From assembly GCA_029339195.1 (NCBI GenBank), contig JAPTJF010000619.1, positions 1-28,779 of the forward strand: a stretch of 28,779 nt of DNA. The letters are read 5' to 3'. The translations under genes were made by a program, and so were the position numbers. Below, one piece after another: positions 1 through 8,723 of this stretch; the first letter of the stretch is position 1, and every line of letters begins with the position of its first letter. The notes below the pieces were generated by a model. The model saw only the letters and a list, made by a program, of their open reading frames with translations. It had not been told where the DNA came from and ran no database searches. The stretch comes from Micractinium sp. NFX-FRZ. Taxonomy: Eukaryota; Chlorophyta; Trebouxiophyceae; Chlorellales; Chlorellaceae.

Positions 1-452
1 CAGGGGTCTTCATCCCCGTTCCTCCCAGCCAGCTTGCTGGCGCATCACGCCTCGCGGCGTCTACTTCTTCTTCTTCTCTTCTTCTTCGCCTGTTTCCTTT
101 CTGTGTTTCATACCGAGTCCCGGACAAGCTTTTTCTTTTGCTTTTCCGCAAACAAAGCGCTTCTGGCCCTCCTGATCTGCCCGCGGACCCGCGGCGTGGC
201 GAAGCTCTGCATGGGTCGCCCTCCTCGCGCCTCCAGCCCAGCTTAAGGTGGGATAGCAACTGAATAGCGCGCAGTGGGTGTCGGGACACCGCCTGCCGGC
301 GGCAGTGCCGCCGCCGCCCCTGCTGGCACCACCGCTCGGCTTCATCTGGCACCCGCCTCCTCACTTCCTCACCGGTCACCTGTCTCCTCACTTCCTCACT
401 GGCCTCCGCCTTCAGGCAGCCGGCAATCTGACCAGCAACGTTGTGCGTCATC
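1..452. other. Upstream/5' region of the MYND gene
   Basis: No gene was recognised here. The stretch holds a CTT-rich pyrimidine tract at about 64-90 and a direct repeat of about 20 bp, in which CTCCTCACTTCCTCAC recurs at about 358 and 383, shortly before the first exon at 453. It probably contains the promoter and 5' UTR of the MYND gene, but I see no convincing TATA box or other element. Confidence 0.4.
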
Positions 453-1538
453 ATGAGCATCGTAGAGCGCCTGCCGGACGGCGTGCGGATGTTTGATTTC
501 CTTGCTCCAACGCTGGCAGAGGCGGCGCGTGCGGCGGGGGAGGACGCTGAACTGCTGGTTTCTGTGCGCGAGCTTGTGCTCAGCACGATCCGCGAGAACT
601 ATCGAGGTGAGCAGTGGGTCAGCATGAGGAAGGAGGGGGCATGGGGAAGGCGGGGGCAACGTGTGATGCTGCAAAGAGCTTGCGTGGTCATCCCACTTGC
701 CTCCCTTGCTCCTCCCCCATTCGGCAGGCATGCGGGCCGACAGCATCAAGTTTTACAACACACGCATGGCATCGACGCCCATGCTGCTGCCCCGCCCCCC
801 GCCTGGCTGCGGGCGGCTGCTGATGTCCGGCGCAGCGGAGGAGGGCGGTGAGAGCATCATTCAGCTGCGGGAGGAGACGACCGGGGTCAGCATGCACACG
901 TCCCTGCCGCGTGGGGCTGGCATGCTGCTCAAGCCCAGCCTCTTCGCCCATGACTGTGGAGGCCAGCAAATCTTCCTGATTCCCGGCAACACCTACATTG
1001 TCGTTGACATGCGGCCTCGCCACCCCGACCGCGCCTGCTCCTTCTGCGCCACCACCGGCGTGATGGAGGGGTTCAAAAAGTGTTCGCAGTGCCGCTCAGT
1101 GAGGTACTGGTGAGCATGGGAGTGGCATGGTGCTGAGGCATGGCAGTTGAACGGGAATGTGAGCGATGCGGCTTGCATGCCCCGGCCGGCCGAGCGGACC
1201 GCTGCCGGTCGCCTCCCCTGCACGGACGGCACATTCGAGTCGTCACGCCCGTACCCAACGTTTCATGCCAACTCTCCCGCATTTACAGCTCCAAGAAGTG
1301 CCAGGTGGCGCACTGGAAGGCTCAACCCGGACACAAGGAGGAGTGCCAGCAGCTGGCAGCGGCGGCAGCAGCCGTTGGGCAGGTGGAGGCAGCGATGGCG
1401 GTGCCGGCGGGCCAGCAGGAGCCAGCGGCAGCAGCGGCAGCAGCAGCAGCAGCAGCCCCTGGGAAGGGGGAGGTAGCAGCAGCGGCGGTGGCGGGCGAGT
1501 TGGGGCCAGCGGTGGGCGAGCAGGAGGAGGCAGCGTAA
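453..1538 (+). CDS. MYND-type zinc-finger protein
   Basis: Three exons are inferred: 453-606, 728-1109 and 1289-1538, giving 261 residues. Both introns are GT-AG, and joining exons 2 and 3 completes a Cys codon inside the finger. The C-terminal half has a MYND zinc finger: CSFC, then CSQC, then a YC-S-K-K-C element split by intron 2, followed by a Trp-Lys, His and Cys tail (HKEEC). MYND fingers usually bind proline-rich peptides and recruit partners, often in chromatin or signalling complexes. The upstream part (residues about 1-165) resembles nothing I can name. The C terminus is a low-complexity Ala/Gln tail encoded by GCA/GCG repeats. The start ATG at 453 is the first in frame. The stop TAA at 1536 lies inside a GTAAGT sequence that could itself be a splice donor, so the real C terminus may differ. 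Function and partners are unknown. Confidence 0.8.
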
Positions 1539-1635
1539 GTAGGGCCCGAAGCATCGGCAGGCGAGCGGCACGAAGCAGCGAGCCTGGTCGGGGCACCTTC
1601 TTGAGGTGCTGCCACCACCGCTGCTCCCGCTGTGC

Positions 1636-1638
<3 letters not shown>

Positions 1639-1671
<33 letters not shown>
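1639..1671. repeat. (CTG)11 microsatellite
   Basis: Eleven uninterrupted CTG units lie about 100 bp downstream of the MYND stop codon. This is probably 3' UTR or intergenic DNA. It would read as poly-Leu or poly-Ala on the plus strand and poly-Gln on the minus strand, but no gene model uses it. Confidence 0.95.
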
Positions 1672-1672
<1 letters not shown>

Positions 1673-2110
1673 ATCCCCGCGCTCCCGTGCTCCATTTAGG
1701 AGCCTGGGTGTCCTATCCTTTCGTAAGTGCCACTGCCGTGCTGACTGCATTAGAAATGTCCGAACCACGGGAAACCTGTCGACACAGATGCCCCGGGCAG
1801 CTTGGGGGCGGGGGGCGGGGGCAGCTACAAACAGAATGGAGCAGAGGGGCATCATGATGTTGTTGAACAGTCAAGGTCTGTCCTGAGACAAAGATTATGA
1901 TTAAAATGAAGGAACGAGGGCTGGTTTAAGGGGTCACTGAGACGAGGTCAGGGTGCATGGGTCCATGTTGGAGCAGCTGCTGCGCCGACTCTCTGCGCAC
2001 CAGATGCATGTGAGCCGTCTGGTTGTCGTTGCAGGGCACCTTGTGCGCAGCGGCAACCACAGGAAAGGCCGCCCGGTGCGGCGGCACCCTGCTGCCAAGG
2101 ATGATAAGAC

Positions 2111-2165
2111 AAGGCAGCGGTGCCCGCCCAGCTTCCCGCTTCAGTGCGCCAGTGTGCGTCGCTCT
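2111..2165. repeat. Dispersed element, copy a
   Basis: This segment shares the core GGTGCCCGCCCAGCTTCC and following sequence with copies at about 2340-2430 and 8470-8562. It is the shortest and most diverged of the three. I do not recognise the element. Confidence 0.6.
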
Positions 2166-2209
2166 TTTGAATGTGTGGGCTGCGGAAAGAGGACAGGAAG
2201 AAATTTAAA

Positions 2210-2250
2210 CCCACACATGCATGCAACCTATACATGCATGCACATGTGGG
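2210..2250. repeat. Imperfect hairpin
   Basis: The left arm at 2210-2225 (CCCACACATGCATGCA) pairs with 2235-2250 with two mismatches around a 9-nt loop. It lies between two copies of the dispersed element upstream of LPMO-like copy 1. It could be a structural or protein-binding site, or a remnant of a mobile element end; no function is shown. Confidence 0.6.
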
Positions 2251-2339
2251 CTGCATGAAGGTGGTAATGGAAGGTTGCCAACGAGTGCAGGAGGCTGCCT
2301 CCGGAGGGTACATCGGGATGGGGCCTGGCAGGGATCCAA

Positions 2340-2430
2340 CTGGCAGTGGTGCCCGCCCAGCTTCCTGCGTTGATGCGCCAGTATGCTTTCGTTCGTAATT
2401 GTGAGTAGCCAAGCCACATTTGTGTGGCCC
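2340..2430. repeat. Dispersed element, copy b (upstream of LPMO-like copy 1)
   Basis: This copy aligns with 8470-8562 over about 90 bp, from GGTGCCCGC through to a shared GTAGCCAAG-like stretch and a GCCCAT end. It lies about 200 bp before the first coding exon of copy 1, as its counterpart does for copy 2, so the gene duplication appears to have carried upstream DNA along. It may contain promoter elements. Confidence 0.6.
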
Positions 2431-2605
2431 ATCAGATCTTGTCATATTTCATTTCAAGCAGCGGCAGAGATCCGATCGTGGAAGGGGCTTTCCACGTGGC
2501 TCCACGTGTGCAAGGGTGCCCGGGGGTTTGTGCCCTTTCACCTGCACCCATTGTTGATTCTATTGTATTCTACCTCCGATGCATGAGCGCTTCAATGCTG
2601 GCAAT

Positions 2606-5600
2606 ATGCACGCTCACGTGAACCGCCTGCGCCGCCTTCCAAGGTGCTACAATCGGAGCAAGGTTTTTCAAGGTCTCTCCCTCCTCTGCATGGTTGCCGT
2701 CTTCGCCTGCCCAGTGGATGCCCACTCGGCCCTGACCTGCTCGGTAAGAGAGGCGAGGATGCCCTTATCGCCGCCTGCGACGCCGCCGCACCTTCCGCCA
2801 CAGCGCACGGGCCGCGGTCCGGCAGTGCCGCGCCGCCGGACCGCTTCCGGGCCACACCTGCCCACGAGCCCCGCAGGTCGCCCACGTCAGCGCACCCTTT
2901 CAGTCCCCCTTTGCCTGCAGGACTACCAGCCGCCCGGGCCCGGCCTGCACAGCGCTGCCGGCGACGCCGCCTGCAAGGCGCGCCCCCGCAACTTCCGGGG
3001 CGGCGTCGTGAACTCGCCCGAGGGCGTCACCTGCTGGTGGGTGCTGCGCTTCTCCTTCACTGGCTTTCACATTTGGAGGGCGCAAAACGAACCGGGGTGT
3101 GTCACCTGGTGTGCACGACCAGCAACCCTGCATGGCGCCTTCTTTGCCCGCCGGCGCCCCGCCCCTGGCCTTGGCAGGCTGCCGCGGAAGGATGTCTTTT
3201 ACACTTGTCTGCCGTCTCCATCAGTCGGGCTTTGCTCATGCTTTTGATTCTACCAGGACCACGCGCTCCGCGCCATCCTGCACCACGTGCCACCTGCCAC
3301 CACCCGCAGGTACTACCGTCCGGGCAACGGCGGGCACACATCCCACCCAGAACCGGGCGCCGTGCTGTTTGGCAACGGCTGCCACGAGTTTTCTTCCTAC
3401 AACACGGGCGGCTTTGCCTGCGACCAAGACGTGCAGGTGAGCAAAAAAAAAAAAACGTTCGGTGCTTGCTCCTGATTCCATGTCACCGGAACCGGCCCAG
3501 CTAGCCCATGTCGGGTGCAAGCGATGCTTTGGCAGGAAGCAGGGTGTGAGGGCAGCAGCAGCAGCAGCAGCCCCCTTTTCAGCCTGCAGCAGCCCTCTCG
3601 GCAGCTTGCCCCCGCTCGCTATCCACGCCCCCGCCTCCCTTTTGACCTGCCCCCTTGCGCTGCACTGCTGCATGCCGCCTGCAGCACCGCATCTCCTCCA
3701 CCATTTGCCCCCAACGTGCTGCCTTCTTCAACACACCCACTCTGAGAAAACCATCAGATACTCTACTCTGGAGCCCCCCACTGCCACTGCTGTGCAGCGC
3801 CGCTCCGTCCCCTTCTCAGCCAACTACGACGCCACCTACCCCTATGCCGTCTACACCCGCGGCAGAGACGTCTGCCTGGAGTGGCCCGCCCTGGGTGGGT
3901 GCGCTGCACACATGCATTCATCCTCGCGCTGTGCAGGAGGCGAGGAGACGCGTTCGTCTGGGCTGCGCCTGCCTGTCTGGGGATCCTGCCTAGGCCTCAA
4001 AGCCTGGTTTACCACGTGCAGCCCGCCCTGCCTGCCTCCCATGGGGTTGCAAACAAGCTGCCGCCCTGCGCTGCATGCTGCACAGCCCATGCCGCCTCTC
4101 CTCCCAGGTGCATACTGGCCCCCGCCCGCCCCGCTTGCACCTGCAGGGCATGCCAAGGGCATCCCCTCGCCCATCTTCCCGGAAGGTGGGTGCAAGGTGG
4201 GGGCAAGCAAGGAAGCATGCTGCCGAGGCTACCCAAGGCTGCTGCCTGGGAAACTAGGCGTGGCGCAAACTGCAAGGGCCGACCGCCAGCCCACCCACTT
4301 GGCGCTGGCACATTGACAGCCTGCACCACCAGCCCCCGGCCCCGCTGTGCTCACCTTCCCCCTCGCCCGCCAACCCACGTCCTTACCGCCAGGCACGCCC
4401 TACACGCCAGGCCCCGTCTACATCAGCGCGGCGAAGGCCCGCACAGATTCCGACCCAGACCAGAAGGAGCTGAACGCGGGGCAGGTGGCCCAGATCGCCT
4501 TTGACGACTGGTGAGCGCGCCTGGCTTTTGGCGTGCTCAAGGGGGGCCATGCCTGGACCATTGCAAGACAGGCTCACTGCACGCCCGTGGCACTGGCGTG
4601 GGTGGCGGCGGTGCTGGGTGACTGGGGTGTGTGATGATGAGGGAGTGCTTTGTGAGGCGCCAGAGAGAGAGGGTTAGTGGGGCATGCTTGGGCTGCCGTC
4701 GCTCGCCTGGTCGCTGCCTGACCACAGCGTGCACAGCGTCTGTGGCGCTGGAGCCTCGCCTTGCCAGGGCAGCGGCGCCAAGCCCTGCGCTTCAACCTCC
4801 ATGAGCAGCAGCACTGCCATGCTAATCCGTCACCCCACCCAAACCCGCCATCACACCCATCCTCACTGCACACTTGCACGCACACGCCACACCAAGCGCC
4901 ACACAAAGCGCCACACCTCCACCCCGTGAACCAACCGCAACACACATGAAATGCATTTCTCGTGCCCGCAGCGACCCCGACCCAGCCAGCGGCGACGGCT
5001 TCCTGGCTGAGCCATACTACAAGGAAGCAGCGCCCAGCGAGCGCGCGCGGCCCTGCAGGTGCACACAGGGTTTTAGGGTTTTAGGGTTTTCCCCTGATCC
5101 TGCTGATCAGCTGCACGAAGGGCCGGTTGCAGGTTGATCATTGGACTGTCACACTCGCCGATGCGTGAGGGGTGGGGTGCCAGCGTGTGCGCATGCTGGG
5201 GGCAGCACCTGGTCCAGCAGCGCTGTTACTCCTCAGGCGCACCGCCAGGCTGCTTCATCAGTTCAGCCCCCACCCCGCCCCAACCCCCGCCCCCACACCT
5301 TCCACCCCCAGCATCTGAACCCTAACCGCACCCTCCGTCGATGCAGGGGCTGTTTCAAGGTGCCTGCCGACTGGGTGCCCGGCCTCTACGTCTTTCAGTG
5401 GCTGTTCGAGGCAAGCACGCTGTGCACAGCACCGCCGCACTGCACTGTCACCTCAACCCTCACGCTTGCTTTTGCCGGTGTTAGTGAATTGTGGCGTTGA
5501 AAGGCTCCAGTATGGTTTCCAGCTGCTGCTGCCTGCGGCGCCAGAGGGCAGGGTGCTGCCTGCCTGCCAAGCCCCTGCCAGGCGTCCCAAACCCACAGTG

Positions 5601-7912
5601 GGTGGCAGGAGCACAGTGCATGAACGCATTGACAGGAGTCTGCTCACCCGCCCGGCCCCCCGCCTGCCCGCTCGCCCGCCCGTCTGCCTGCCTGCCTGCC
5701 TGCCAGTCCGCCTGCCTGCTTCCCTGCCCGTCCCCGACCAAGGGTCCTCTGTGCACCCGCCCTCAGGCTTACCTCCCACTGCATGTTGTGCAGCTGAATA
5801 CGAACGAATGGTACTCCACCTGCTGGGATGCGGTGGTGACAGCCACAGGTGTGTGTGTGTGTGTGTGCGTGCGCGTGTACGGTGGCAGTCACAGGCGGTG
5901 TGTGTCAGCGCTGACAGCCACGGCCTCAGGGTGGCTGGCGCGGCCAGGCTCAGTTGTGTGCATAGGAACATGGGTGGTGTGCTGGGCACAACAGGGCGCT
6001 GCACCCGCCAGCGCGCGCCACCTGCACCCTAGACAACCACCGCTCTCAAACAACAACGAAAGGCCGCACCTCCCGCCACCCTCCCAATCGCACCGGTGGC
6101 CCTGTACCCGCGCGCTCCCCCCCCCGCCCCCGGCACAACAGGCCCCACCTACACCGCCCCCAAGGGCAATCTGTCGGGACCCAGGCCGCGCGACGACGCC
6201 CAGCTGGGCCCCTCAGCGGGCCTGGGGTCCACTACGGGCTGGAAAGCCGCCCCCCTGAAGCCCGTGTCCACCCAGCCTCCCCAATGCCCGTCCGGCTTGT
6301 CGGGCGCGCTGTGCGACCAAAGCGCACAGGGCGCCGGCGGGGCGGGAGCAGCGACGCCGCCGCCAGCACCCGGAGTGCCGGCGGCGGCATCGGACGGCGC
6401 AGGCGCGGCCTACCCACCCGGTGCGTCGGTGTGGCGCTTCCACGCATGGTGTGCGTCACGCGGCGTTGTGCTGCAACAAGTGCTGCAGAGCGTCACCCCC
6501 CCGGCACTCCTCCCCACTGCCAGCTGGCATCTCCCACCTCTGCCTGCCCTTCTAACCTCGCCCCTCCTGCAGCCCCTGCCGGATACACCGCCCACCCCGC
6601 CAGTGAGCTACCAGACAAGTGAGGTTGAGGAGCAGGCGTGCCCTGCTGCCCGGTACTTTCAACTTATATGGGTGGAAAGCAGGGAGGGTGCCCTGCCGAG
6701 CAGTGGCCGCATGTCCCAGCCTATCCTGGCCCTCCGTGGCAATGTCTGCCTGCAGGCTGCCAGCTGGCCCTGCAGGCCGCATGTGCCTCGCTGCCTTTTC
6801 CTAATCCTGCCCTGCCCTTCTGTAGCATGCCCTGCCCTGCCCCCACTTGTCTATCCAGCCCTGGTCAGCCCTGTCCAGCCTCCAGCATCCAGCCTCACCT
6901 ATCCTCTTCTCATGCACGCTCTGCTAACGTAGGTTTGATTATCCGTGCAAGAGCAACGTGCCTGGCAGCTGGGCCCACGACGACGTGATGTGCCAGGCAA
7001 GCTCGCATTGCTGTCTCCAGGATACACTGCAGGAAGCCAGGATGGCAAGGAGTGCCCTCTTGCAGCCTCACTCGTCGTTCATTGAAGCACCATCGACAGA
7101 ACCTGGGGGCTGGGTGCTCTTTGGTCGGGCTGGCTTGGCTGTCCAGTTCAGGCCGTCCAGTGTAGGCCGTGCAGCCATCCGCCGCCTTGACTGCGTGTGA
7201 CCACCCACTGCCTGGGGCCCCCTCCGCCTGCAGTGGGACGGCACCGTGGATGCCATCGCAGCCAAGTGCACGCCCGACCCGCAGGCAGGGAACACACATA
7301 TCATGCATGTGCAGCTGCCAGCCATGGTGTGTGTGTGCATGCGTGCGTGCCGCGGGCCGGCACGCACACAGCTCGGGCAGCAGCCGCCATGCGCTGGCTC
7401 AAATGAACATTCATGGGCGGTGCCGCACCCCGCAGCTCTCTTCCCCTGACCACCTCTCCCCATGATGTCTCGGGCCACCCAATGCCTGCAGTGCCAGGTG
7501 TTCGTCTTCTACCCCGGGGGGCAGTACGACCCCAGTACCGGCAAGACGGTGCGCCCGCTGCCCGCCCCCCAGGGCACCGCCTTCCTCAAGGGAGGGCCCA
7601 GCCCCGTGCCCATCCTCACCTCCCTGTCGCCAAATGACAAGGTGAGGCCGCTTGTCGCATCCACCCACACCCACACATACACCTGAGACACGCACGTGCA
7701 CACACCACTCACACGTACGCTCGTTTGCTCATGCGCCGCGCCACGGAATGCACTGCAGTGGCACTGGCGGGCAGCTGCCAGTGTCTCTGTTCTGCTGTGC
7801 CGCTGAGTAGGCTGCTGCGGCACACCTTGCTTACTCCTGCCGCCTGTGACCATGTTGCCTGCAGGCCGTGGCATATGTGAAGAATGTGGCGGCAGCAGGC
7901 CGGGCCGGCTGA
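2606..7912 (+). CDS. Secreted LPMO-like copper oxidase, copy 1
   Basis: Fifteen exons are inferred: 2606-2743, 2921-3036, 3310-3436, 3798-3894, 4147-4185, 4393-4510, 4972-5058, 5347-5410, 5794-5848, 6142-6420, 6573-6618, 6933-6996, 7234-7284, 7492-7641 and 7865-7912 (492 residues). A signal peptide (residues 1-39, hydrophobic core FQGLSLLCMVAVFAC) ends in PVDA, leaving His40 as mature residue 1. A second His (161) sits in EWPALGH. A WYSTC motif (Tyr269) follows GLYVFQW. N-terminal His, internal His and a late Tyr in a YxxC context are the copper-site hallmarks of LPMOs, which oxidatively cleave chitin, cellulose or related polymers. A Pro/Ala/Gly linker (about 281-375) and a C-terminal cysteine module follow. 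Introns 8, 12 and 13 appear to be GC-AG. ATG 2579 is an alternative start, adding nine residues. The CAZy family and substrate cannot be named by eye; another His-brace fold remains possible. Confidence 0.72.
5068..5090 (+). repeat. Interstitial TTTTAGGG telomere-like repeat
   Basis: About two and a half units of TTTTAGGG lie in intron 7 of LPMO-like copy 1, a few bases after the donor site. TTTTAGGG is the telomere repeat known from Chlamydomonas, while TTTAGGG is usual in plants and many other green algae. Paralogue intron 6 lacks it. Confidence 0.85.
5684..5704 (+). repeat. CTGC tetranucleotide repeat
   Basis: About five CTGC units lie in intron 8 of LPMO-like copy 1, within a longer C/G/T-rich stretch. 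This is simple sequence with no visible function. Confidence 0.8.
5849..5864 (+). repeat. (GT)8 microsatellite at a splice donor
   Basis: The GT repeat starts exactly at the inferred donor of intron 9 of LPMO-like copy 1 (ACAG/GTGTGT). It offers several adjacent GT dinucleotides as possible donors. The paralogue has GTGCGT at the same site. Confidence 0.8.
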
Positions 7913-8212
7913 CCAAAAGATCCCTGCAGGCCTGATGAGCTGCCTGGCGCCCTGCTGACGTCATCGCCAGCTGATCTCACTGCCTGCTGCCCCTGCTGAG
8001 GTCACTGACCAGCGGCCTCTCATTCTGGCTGTATTGCATGCGGCATGAAATCCCCCTCCCAATTCGCTTGCCGGCTAGCCAGTCAGCTAGTCGGCAGAAC
8101 AGCGCTGCTCTGCCGACCCACCGTCCCGTGAATGCCTCAGCCCCTTCCGATTTCCTTTGTCACCCTCTGGGGGGAGGGCTCGTCCCTGGATTGCATATTG
8201 CATTTGCTGTAT

Positions 8213-8228
8213 GCGTTGCATGCAACGC
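8213..8228. promoter_or_regulatory. Perfect 16-bp palindrome
   Basis: GCGTTGCATGCAACGC is a perfect inverted repeat with no spacer, about 300 bp after the stop of copy 1 and 500 bp before copy 2. Its symmetry would suit a dimeric DNA-binding protein, but nothing else supports a regulatory role. Confidence 0.3.
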
Positions 8229-8469
8229 CCTTGATTGAGGTCCGGCCTTCCATATGTCCTAGTTAAATTGTTACGTAAACCTAGCTTGTTGTGGCCCCCG
8301 CCTGTCGTGGCATGCAATAGAGTTACTACACAGGTTGGCATGCTTTCACTACACAGGGAAGGCACAAACGGCTGCACTGAGGCGCTGTGCTTTCAAGGCT
8401 GTACACGCGGGAGCACAAGGGGCTGCTTCACTGGTGATGCGAAGGAGGTGGGGCCCTGCTGGGATACTG

Positions 8470-8562
8470 GTGGCAATGGTGCCCGCTCGGCTTCCTGCCT
8501 TGAAGGCCCAGTGTACTTGCATTCCTGATTACATGTAGCCAAGTTGTGTGACACAGCCCATG
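8470..8562. repeat. Dispersed element, copy c (upstream of LPMO-like copy 2)
   Basis: This is the counterpart of 2340-2430, at a similar distance from the first exon of its gene. The shared upstream sequence indicates that the tandem duplication unit (about 6.1 kb) included several hundred bases of 5' flank. Confidence 0.6.
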
Positions 8563-8723
8563 AAAACTGCACAGCGCGCCGAAAGAAGAAATGCATGGTA
8601 GAAATGTGAGGGTGGAAAGCCAAATGTGAGCACATTCCGCGTGCTCAGGGGTTGTGCGCTTTCGCCTGCACCCCTGTTCTCTACCTCGTTCCTCTGTTCT
8701 CTACCTCGTCCTCCTGTGGCAGT

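Larger units (their letters stand above)
1539..2605. other. Intergenic: 3' side of MYND gene, upstream of LPMO-like copy 1
   Basis: I could support no gene here. The stretch holds a pure CTG repeat, two copies of a dispersed element that recurs upstream of the second LPMO-like gene, and an imperfect hairpin. Open frames are short or driven by the CTG repeat. Confidence 0.5.
7913..8723. other. Intergenic between the tandem LPMO-like genes
   Basis: No gene was seen. The stretch holds the 3' region of copy 1, a perfect 16-bp palindrome, and a copy of the dispersed element shared with the region upstream of copy 1. It should contain the promoter of copy 2. A CT-rich near-duplicate (TTCTCTACCTCGT, twice) lies at about 8686-8710, just before the start codon. 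Confidence 0.5.

Noticed and set aside
1322..1855. Minus-strand frame with poly-Ala, and the related poly-Gln and poly-Leu frames
   Set aside because: These are produced by the CTG/CAG repeats and the antisense of the MYND tail. No domain or splice support was seen.
2644..3504. Plus-strand open frame of 286 codons
   Set aside because: It overlaps LPMO-like exons 1-3 in another frame and spans their introns. It is Arg/Pro/Ala-rich as expected of GC-rich shadow frames.
5683..5760. CTGC and GCCC tracts considered as coding for a repeat protein
   Set aside because: They lie in an intron bounded by conserved GC and AG sites, and the paralogue has unrelated sequence there.
2606..7912. Pherophorin or other algal wall structural protein as an alternative identity for the LPMO-like genes
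   Set aside because: There are no long hydroxyproline-type Pro-Ser rods. The N-terminal His after the signal peptide and the late YxxC motif fit an LPMO better.
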